35,776 bases of DNA from an uncultured Parabacteroides sp. Lineage in GTDB: Bacteria; Bacteroidota; Bacteroidia; Bacteroidales; Tannerellaceae. The number at the start of each line of letters is the position of its first letter. The stretch's first letter is position 1. Shown here in pieces: positions 31,040 to 35,776 of this stretch. The notes under the pieces are model-generated. The model was given only the letters and a program-made list of their open reading frames with translations, was not told the origin of the DNA and searched no databases. The stretch covers positions 1-35,776 of the forward strand of contig CALUZR010000036.1 of NCBI GenBank assembly GCA_944325335.1, written 5' to 3'. The translations under genes and the position numbers were made by a program.

Positions 31040-31047
31040 TACTTTTG
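31040..31047 (+). promoter_or_regulatory. -7 element of the TPR protein gene
   Basis: TACTTTTG matches TAnnTTTG, divergent from the recF box 44 bases away. The leader to the ATG at 31111 is about 60 bases and very A-rich. Confidence 0.6.
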
Positions 31048-31110
31048 CGCTTTGAAACGAAAAACGGCTTTATACAGAAAAGAAATAATAAAAATAACTA
31101 TACACAGATT

Positions 31111-31788
31111 ATGGCTACGAAAGAAAAGGAAACCGTAGAAGTAGAAGAACTTGTTTCGAGATCGGAACTATTTATCGAGAAGTACTCGACGAAAATCTTA
31201 GTGGGAATTGTGGCAATTATCGTGATTGCGGGCGGTATCTTCGCGTATCGGAACCTCTATTTGGCTCCGAAGCAGTTGGAGGCGTCGGCTGCCTTGTTTA
31301 AGGGCGAGCAATATTTCGCAAGGGATTCATTCCAGTTGGCATTGAATGGCAATGGCGCGGATTTTGCCGGTTTCGAGGCGATTATCGACCAATATGGCGG
31401 TACGAAGGCAGGCAACTTGGCGAAAGCTTACGCCGGCATTTGCTATTTCAACTTGGGCGAATACGAGAAAGCGTTGGAGTTATTGAAATCGTTTAGCGCA
31501 AGCGACCAGATGATTTCGCCGGCTATCGTCGGGAAGATCGGGGATTGCTACGTGAACATGGGCAATACGCAAGAGGGCATCAGCTATTTCGAGAAGGCAG
31601 CCCAGGCGGCCGACAATAACGTCATCAGCCCGGTATACCTGAAAAAGGCCGGCATTGCCTACGAAAGCCTGCAGCAATACGACAAGGCTGTAAATGCTTA
31701 TAAGACTATCAAAGAGAAGTATTACGGCTCGATGGAGGCATCGGATATCGACAAGTATATCGCGCGTGCCAGTGCCTTGGCGAAATAA
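31111..31788 (+). CDS. Membrane-anchored TPR protein
   Basis: I start at the ATG at 31111 (MATKEKETVEV), giving 225 aa. A charged cytoplasmic N-terminus precedes one membrane helix (about 28-46, ILVGIVAIIVIAGGIFAY). The rest has at least three tetratricopeptide-like repeats (NLAKAYAGICYFNLGEYEKALELL, VGKIGDCYVNMGNTQEGISYFEKAA, LKKAGIAYESLQQYDKAVNAYKTI). The topology resembles the YfgM/DUF2133-type periplasmic TPR proteins, but I do not assign a name. It is followed by a hairpin at 31803-31832 and ribH. Confidence 0.85.
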   Translation: MATKEKETVEVEELVSRSELFIEKYSTKILVGIVAIIVIAGGIFAYRNLYLAPKQLEASAALFKGEQYFARDSFQLALNGNGADFAGFEAIIDQYGGTKAGNLAKAYAGICYFNLGEYEKALELLKSFSASDQMISPAIVGKIGDCYVNMGNTQEGISYFEKAAQAADNNVISPVYLKKAGIAYESLQQYDKAVNAYKTIKEKYYGSMEASDIDKYIARASALAK

Positions 31789-31802
31789 TAGTGATAAACC
31801 GG

Positions 31803-31832
31803 AAAAGGATTAGGCATAAACCTGATCCTTTT
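31803..31832 (+). terminator. Terminator or attenuator between the TPR gene and ribH
   Basis: AAAAGGATTAGG pairs with CCTGATCCTTTT over 12 positions with one G-U pair. The trailing T-run is part of the stem. No separate promoter for ribH is obvious after it, so it may only attenuate. Confidence 0.65.
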
Positions 31833-31859
31833 CAGTTATAAATAAGGAGAAACATAGTT

Positions 31860-32354
31860 ATGGCTACAGCCTATCAGAATTTGTCGGAATACGACTTCAA
31901 TAGCGTGCCGGATGCTTCGGAGATGAGCGTGGGCATCGTGGTAGCGGAATGGAACAAGCAAATTACGGAACGCTTGCTCGAAGGGGCATGCAATACGTTG
32001 GAAAAGCATGGCGTGAAGCCGGAGAATATCTTCGTGAAGCGCGTGCCGGGCAGCTTCGAGCTGACATTCGGTGCCAAACAAGTGGCGGAAAACAAGGATG
32101 TCGATGCGGTCATCGTGCTGGGATGCGTGGTAAGAGGCGATACGCCCCATTTTGATTATGTATGTTCAGGCGTGACGCAAGGCATTACGGAATTAAACCT
32201 GATGTACGATATCCCTTTCATTTTCGGAATGTTGACGACCGAAAACATGCAGCAAGCCGAAGACCGTGCAGGCGGCCGTTATGGAAATAAAGGCGATGAA
32301 GCTGCCATTACTGCAATAAAAATGATAGATTTTGCTTGCCAATTAAAAAATTAG
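31860..32354 (+). CDS. ribH: 6,7-Dimethyl-8-ribityllumazine synthase
   Basis: RibH condenses ribityl-pyrimidine and dihydroxybutanone phosphate to lumazine, the penultimate step of riboflavin synthesis, as a large cytosolic oligomer. The 164-aa protein shows [60 protein letters not shown] (with the catalytic His) and [18 protein letters not shown], all typical. AAGGAGAAAC provides a ribosome-binding site. No FMN riboswitch is visible in the short leader. The tRNA-Tyr promoter overlaps the stop codon region. Confidence 0.97.
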   Translation: MATAYQNLSEYDFNSVPDASEMSVGIVVAEWNKQITERLLEGACNTLEKHGVKPENIFVKRVPGSFELTFGAKQVAENKDVDAVIVLGCVVRGDTPHFDYVCSGVTQGITELNLMYDIPFIFGMLTTENMQQAEDRAGGRYGNKGDEAAITAIKMIDFACQLKN

Positions 32355-32357
32355 TTG

Positions 32358-32365
32358 TATCTTTG
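32358..32365 (+). promoter_or_regulatory. -7 element of the tRNA-Tyr/tRNA-Gly operon
   Basis: TATCTTTG begins four bases after the ribH stop and lies 20 bases before tRNA-Tyr, giving a very short leader. Confidence 0.75.
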
Positions 32366-32385
32366 CACCGCAATTGAGAAACAAA

Positions 32386-32468
32386 GGGCAGTTACCAGAG
32401 TGGCCAAATGGGGCTGACTGTAACTCAGCTGGCTTACGCCTTCGGTGGTTCGAATCCATCACTGCCCA
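32386..32468 (+). tRNA. tRNA-Tyr (anticodon GTA)
   Basis: The 83-nt tRNA has acceptor stem GGGCAGT/ACTGCCC, anticodon loop CTGTAAC and the long variable arm expected of class II tRNA-Tyr. The discriminator is A. The T arm is GGTTCGAATCC. Confidence 0.96.
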
Positions 32469-32495
32469 CTTGTTTTAGAGTTAATAATTTTGTAT

Positions 32496-32568
32496 GCGGA
32501 AATAGCTCAGTTGATAGAGCACTAGCCTTCCAAGCTGGGGGTCGCGGGTTTGAGTCCCGTTTTCCGCT
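32496..32568 (+). tRNA. tRNA-Gly (anticodon TCC)
   Basis: The 73-nt tRNA has acceptor stem GCGGAAA/TTTCCGC, anticodon stem CTAGC/GCTGG with loop CTTCCAA, and discriminator T. It lies 27 bases after tRNA-Tyr and is probably in the same transcript. Confidence 0.96.
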
Positions 32569-32570
32569 CG

Positions 32571-32604
32571 AAGAGCTTTCCTCGTGAGAGGGAAGCTCTT
32601 TTTG
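32571..32604 (+). terminator. Terminator of the tRNA operon
   Basis: AAGAGCTTTCC pairs with GGGAAGCTCTT (11 positions, one wobble) and ends in a T-run immediately after tRNA-Gly. Confidence 0.85.
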
Positions 32605-32611
32605 TATGGTA

Positions 32612-33133
32612 TTACCACCCGAAGGCTTCGCCTTGCATCCAGCGTCCTTGCGCTTTGAGGGTTTGCTCGATGAGGTCTCGGGCGACGCCATCGCCTCCCT
32701 TCTGGTGCGAGATATAGCGGGCGATTTGTTTGATCTCGGGGGCGGCATCGGCCGGGGCTACGGGTAATCCGGCTTCGCGCATGACTTCATAATCCGGTAT
32801 GTCGTCACCGCAATAAGCCACCTCTTCCGCTTTCACGCCGGTTTGTTCGAGGAAATGGTGGAAGTCGTGAATCTTGACCGCACTCCGCATATAAATATGT
32901 TGAATGCCTAAACGCTCGTAACGCAGGCGGACGGCCTCCGTATATCCCCCGGTAATAATCGCGATAGGATAACCTAACTTGGCGGCCAGCTGGAGGGCAT
33001 AACCGTCTTTGATATTGACCGTCCGCATAGGTTCTCCATCCGGATGCAGTGGAATGACGGTGCGCGAAAGGACACCGTCTACGTCGAAGGCGAATGCCCG
33101 TATCTGTTGTAAATCGTAATTGATGCTGCTCAT
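32612..33133 (-). CDS. 3-Deoxy-D-manno-octulosonate 8-phosphate phosphatase (KdsC-like HAD)
   Basis: I start at the ATG at 33133 ([10 protein letters not shown]), preceded by AAGAAAG, giving 173 aa, the size of KdsC. Motif I is [10 protein letters not shown] (Asp 17 and 19), motif [13 protein letters not shown], and motif [24 protein letters not shown]. The cap-less small HAD fold with [18 protein letters not shown] is typical of KdsC, which frees Kdo for lipopolysaccharide. In the cell it would follow Kdo-8-P synthase. The related YrbI-type or sialic-acid-related phosphatases cannot be fully excluded. It converges on the tRNA operon. Confidence 0.87.
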   Translation of the reverse strand: MSSINYDLQQIRAFAFDVDGVLSRTVIPLHPDGEPMRTVNIKDGYALQLAAKLGYPIAIITGGYTEAVRLRYERLGIQHIYMRSAVKIHDFHHFLEQTGVKAEEVAYCGDDIPDYEVMREAGLPVAPADAAPEIKQIARYISHQKGGDGVARDLIEQTLKAQGRWMQGEAFGW

Positions 33134-33240
33134 CTTTCTTAAATTATAATTTGAGGGCATGAAGATACGAATTATTTGCATTTTTATCACTAAGTTTGTA
33201 CGCCGTTTTAGCGGCATTCATCTTAAAATAGAAGAAAGTC

Positions 33241-33987
33241 ATGATAGAATGTATGAAGAAAAGGCGGACAATCCGCCAGTATACGGAACAGGAGATTCCG
33301 GAAAGTTTGTTGAACGAACTGCTCGAAATCGCTTCGAGGGCTTCTAATACAGGCAATATGCAATTGTATAGCGTGGTTGTCACGCGAGACAAGGCGGGGA
33401 AAGAGAAGCTGGCTCCCGCGCATTTCAACCAGCCGATGATCACTTCTGCCCCAGTCGTGCTTACTTTTTGCGCCGATGCCAATCGTTTCGTGAAATGGGC
33501 TGAGCAACGGAAAGCCCAAGCTGGTTTCGATAATTTGCAGATGTTTATAGCCGCGACGATTGACGCGATGCTCTTTGCCGAAGCTTTTGCCGAAGCAGCC
33601 GAAGAGCGGGGCTTGGGATTATGTTATCTGGGTACGACGGCTTATAATGCAGATCAAATCATCCGCATCCTCTCCTTGCCTAAATTGGTTGTCCCGATTG
33701 TGACGATTACATTAGGCTATCCGGCGGAACCCTTGCCTGCCCAATCCGAACGTTTGCCGATCGAGGCGATTCGCCATACCGAGCAATATGTGGATTATAC
33801 GCCGGCCTCTATTGATGCCTTCTATAAAGAAAAGGAAGAGTTGCCTGTCAATCAAGAGTTTGTCCGCATTAACCATAAAGAAACGCTTGCGCAAGTCTTT
33901 ACTGATCTCCGTTATACGAAGGAGAACAACGAGCATTTCTCGGATGTCTTGCTCAATGTCTTGAAAGAACAAGGGTTTTTGAAATGA
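33241..33987 (+). CDS. Nitroreductase family oxidoreductase (NfsA-like)
   Basis: The 248-aa protein has the FMN-binding nitroreductase pattern: RRTIRQYTEQEIP at about 8-20, ASRASNTGNMQLYSVVV near 30-47 (flavin phosphate site), and ERGLGLCYLGTTAYNADQIIRILSLP in the middle, then LGYP. The length and layout resemble NADPH-dependent NfsA/FRP-type enzymes. The physiological substrate is unknown. It starts about 105 bases from the divergent KdsC-like gene and ends in the shared hairpin at 33990-34051 against metY. Confidence 0.9.
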   Translation: MIECMKKRRTIRQYTEQEIPESLLNELLEIASRASNTGNMQLYSVVVTRDKAGKEKLAPAHFNQPMITSAPVVLTFCADANRFVKWAEQRKAQAGFDNLQMFIAATIDAMLFAEAFAEAAEERGLGLCYLGTTAYNADQIIRILSLPKLVVPIVTITLGYPAEPLPAQSERLPIEAIRHTEQYVDYTPASIDAFYKEKEELPVNQEFVRINHKETLAQVFTDLRYTKENNEHFSDVLLNVLKEQGFLK

Positions 33988-33989
33988 AA

Positions 33990-34051
33990 AATGAGGAATG
34001 AAGGATGAAGAATCAGCTGTTGTCTGGATTCTTCATTCTTCATTCCTCATT
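33990..34051. terminator. Bidirectional hairpin between the nitroreductase gene and metY
   Basis: AATGAGGAATGAAGGATG... (33990-34014) pairs almost perfectly over 25 bases with 34027-34051 around a 12-base loop. It belongs to the AATGAAGAAT sequence family also seen at 14595 and 17632. Convergent genes lie on both sides; terminator activity is inferred. Confidence 0.75.
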
Positions 34052-34062
34052 CTTCATTATTT

Positions 34063-35343
34063 TCACGCCTTCATGGCCTGTTCCAAATCGGCGATGATGT
34101 CATTTACGTTTTCAATGCCGATCGAGAGGCGCATCAAGTCTGGAGCGATGCCTGCTTCGAGGAGTTGTTCATCCGTCAGTTGGCGATGTGTATGGCTGGC
34201 AGGGTGAAGGATGCAAGTCCGGGCATCGGCCACGTGCGTCACGATAGCAATCATCCGCAAATGGTCCATGAAACGAATAGCCACGTCTCGTCCGCCTTTC
34301 AATCCAAACGAAAGCACGCCGCACGACCCGTTCGGGAGATACTTTTGCCCTAATTCGTAATACTTATTGCTTTTCAAACCAGGATAATTCACCCAAGCGA
34401 CCTGCTCTTGCTTTTCGAGCCATTCCGCCACAGTTTGCGCATTGCGGCAATGTTGCGGCACGCGAAGGTGCAATGTCTCTAAGCCTAAGTTCAATAAGAA
34501 TGCGTTCATAGGAGCTTGGATGGAACCTAAATCGCGCATCAATTGGCTGGTTGCTTTCGTGATGAATGCCCCCTTGCCGAAAGCCTTCGTGTAGGTCAAG
34601 CCGTGGTATGACTCGTCGGGTTGGCAGAGTCCAGGGAATTTCTCGGCATGGGCTTCCCAATCGAAATTGCCGCTATCCACGATGCAACCGCCCACGTTTG
34701 TCGCGTGCCCGTCCATATATTTGGTAGTCGAGTGGGTCACGATATCGGCTCCCCATTCAAACGGACGGCAATTGATCGGTGTGGCAAAGGTATTGTCTAC
34801 AATCAAAGGAACACCGTGCGCATGGGCAATGCGGGCAAATTTTTCGATATCGAGCACCTTCACGCCCGGATTCGAGAGCGTTTCGCCAAACATCAACTTC
34901 GTGTTGGGGCGGAAGGCTTTCGCAATTTCTTCCTCGCTTGCATCTTCATCTACAAACGTACACTCGATGCCCATCTTCTTCATCGTGACGCCAAAGAGGT
35001 TGTATGTCCCGCCATAAATGCTGGTGGCGCTTACAATATGGTCGCCCGCTTCGCAGATATTGAACACCGCGAAGAAGTTTGCCGCCTGGCCAGACGAGGT
35101 AAGCATGGCCGCCACGCCTCCTTCGAGGGCTGCGATTTTGGAAGCCACCGCGTCGTTCGTCGGATTCTGCAGGCGCGTGTAGAAGTAACCGTTGTCCTTC
35201 AAATCGAACAAGCGCGCCATTTGTTCGCTCGAATCATACTTGAACGTAGTGCTTTGATAAATAGGGAGCACGCGCGGCTCGCCGTTCTTCGGAGTCCACC
35301 CTGCTTGGACGCAGAGCGTCTCCGGTGCAAATTTATTTTCCAT
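34063..35343 (-). CDS. metY: O-acetylhomoserine sulfhydrylase (PLP, Cys/Met metabolism family)
   Basis: The 426-aa protein is a fold-type I PLP enzyme of the Cys/Met family, longer than MetB/MetC and matching O-acetyl-L-homoserine aminocarboxypropyltransferase. Visible are TLCVQAGWTPKNGEPRVLPIYQSTTF, LTSSGQAANFFA (PLP phosphate contact), IVDNTFATPINCRPFEWGADIVTHSTTKYMDGH with the PLP lysine near residue 210, and the C-terminal VRLSIGIEN-like LMRLSIGIENVNDIIADL. It makes homocysteine from sulfide. The -7 box TACTTTTG (35380-35373) lies 30 bases upstream. The 41-bp palindrome array starts about 75 bases further upstream. I see no SAM riboswitch. Confidence 0.95.
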   Translation of the reverse strand: MENKFAPETLCVQAGWTPKNGEPRVLPIYQSTTFKYDSSEQMARLFDLKDNGYFYTRLQNPTNDAVASKIAALEGGVAAMLTSSGQAANFFAVFNICEAGDHIVSATSIYGGTYNLFGVTMKKMGIECTFVDEDASEEEIAKAFRPNTKLMFGETLSNPGVKVLDIEKFARIAHAHGVPLIVDNTFATPINCRPFEWGADIVTHSTTKYMDGHATNVGGCIVDSGNFDWEAHAEKFPGLCQPDESYHGLTYTKAFGKGAFITKATSQLMRDLGSIQAPMNAFLLNLGLETLHLRVPQHCRNAQTVAEWLEKQEQVAWVNYPGLKSNKYYELGQKYLPNGSCGVLSFGLKGGRDVAIRFMDHLRMIAIVTHVADARTCILHPASHTHRQLTDEQLLEAGIAPDLMRLSIGIENVNDIIADLEQAMKA

Positions 35344-35372
35344 CTTGTTGTCTTCTTTTAGAAATTTCCGGA

Positions 35373-35380
35373 CAAAAGTA
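35373..35380 (-). promoter_or_regulatory. -7 element of metY
   Basis: The minus strand reads TACTTTTG, a match to TAnnTTTG, 30 bases before the metY ATG. Confidence 0.65.
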
Positions 35381-35456
35381 CGAAATATATTGTTTGCCGG
35401 TTACATTGGGCTGGAAAAAATGGCCGATTGTGCCATTCCGCATTTTAGGGGATTCC

Positions 35457-35678
35457 TTGCATTGGGAATGCAAATCACTTTTTTATTCTTGGACTTCTTG
35501 CATTCGCAATGCAAATCGATTTTCTGTTCTTGAATTTCTTGCATTCGCAATGCAAGCCGCTTTTCTATTCTTGGATTTCTTGCATTCGCAATGCAAACCT
35601 CTTTTCTGTTCTTTGATTTCTTGCATTCATAATGCAAATTACTTTTTTATCCATGGCTTCTTTGCATTAGGAATGCAG
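35457..35678. repeat. 41-bp tandem palindrome array (6 units)
   Basis: TTGCATTCGCAATGCAA-type palindromes start at 35457, 35498, 35539, 35580, 35621 and 35662, exactly 41 bp apart. The three central bases vary (GGG, CGC, CGC, CGC, CAT, AGG). The 24-bp segments between them are related to each other (T-rich, ending ...TGGATTTC), unlike CRISPR spacers. The array lies upstream of metY; the gene on its other side is outside the window. A period of 41 is not a whole number of codons. The last 95 bases of the window (35682-35776) hold nothing I recognise. Confidence 0.92.
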
Positions 35679-35776
35679 CATCTCCCGGCAGGGCTACATA
35701 GGGGTCAGCGGAAAATCAATGTGGGTAGGCATAAATCATAGAAAGCCTGTAGAGGAAGAATTTTTCGTCCACAATG

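Noticed and set aside
31789..31859. FMN riboswitch before ribH
   Set aside because: The interval is only 71 bases and contains one simple hairpin. The conserved FMN-element core is not visible.
35344..35456. SAM riboswitch before metY
   Set aside because: The leader after the -7 box is under 30 bases, too short, and the upstream DNA is occupied by the palindrome array.
35457..35678. CRISPR array (17-bp repeats, 24-bp spacers, constant period)
   Set aside because: The repeats are palindromic and degenerate in the centre, the 24-bp segments resemble each other, and no cas gene is in the window. It is a tandem repeat.

Overview
The window looks like chromosome of a member of the Bacteroidales, most likely a Parabacteroides/Tannerella/Porphyromonas-type organism. 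Reasons visible in the sequence: at least a dozen genes are preceded by the Bacteroidetes -7 element TAnnTTTG instead of an E. coli -10 box; glutamine synthetase is the type III form; there is a Bacteroides-style HU-related protein, a meso-diaminopimelate dehydrogenase, an S46 peptidase with the DPP11 specificity arginine, a 6-bladed propeller lipoprotein and a secreted protein with a Parabacteroides-like C-terminal module. This assignment is inference from content.

Layout. 1-5222 is housekeeping: tRNA-Phe, the lpxK-thiL operon, rplS, and an RluA-family pseudouridine synthase bracketed by two near-identical 122-bp palindromes. 5223-14522 is the accessory part and is more AT-rich: a 1572-aa secreted repeat protein, two paralogous GIY-YIG genes (one frameshifted), an HU-related protein, a PIN toxin with a 48-aa antitoxin overlapping it by ATGA, and a Fic protein overlapping a 108-aa partner by ATGA. 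14714-20000 holds nagB, an lgt-flavoprotein pair, ddh and a propeller lipoprotein, all on the minus strand. 20109-30946 is GC-richer and holds glnN, a minus-strand operon (Smr/DUF2027 protein, CYTH phosphatase, DPP11), a plus-strand dCMP deaminase-S41 protease pair, 5-formyltetrahydrofolate cyclo-ligase, and a recF-DUF721 operon. 31111-35343 holds a membrane TPR protein, ribH, tRNA-Tyr, tRNA-Gly, a KdsC-like phosphatase, a nitroreductase and an O-acetylhomoserine sulfhydrylase.

The most unusual property lies between the genes. Six intergenic regions carry tandem arrays of short palindromes. Each array has its own sequence, yet all have unit lengths close to a whole number of helical turns: 21 bp x4 (2471-2552), 21 bp x4 (26493-26574), 23 bp x7 (11238-11400), 42 bp x7 with a second palindrome centre exactly 21 bp inside the unit (22310-22575), 22-23 bp x6 (28830-28959), and 41 bp x6 (35457-35678). 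The two 21-bp arrays lie inside identical-length 142-bp elements with inverted flanks, each centred in a divergent promoter region. A further 22-bp repeat multiplies the -7 element itself at 19924-19990. Most arrays sit next to promoters and one overlaps a -7 box. They are the best candidate here for an undescribed system: helically phased operators for DNA-binding proteins, or arrays of RNA hairpins. The function is not known from sequence alone.
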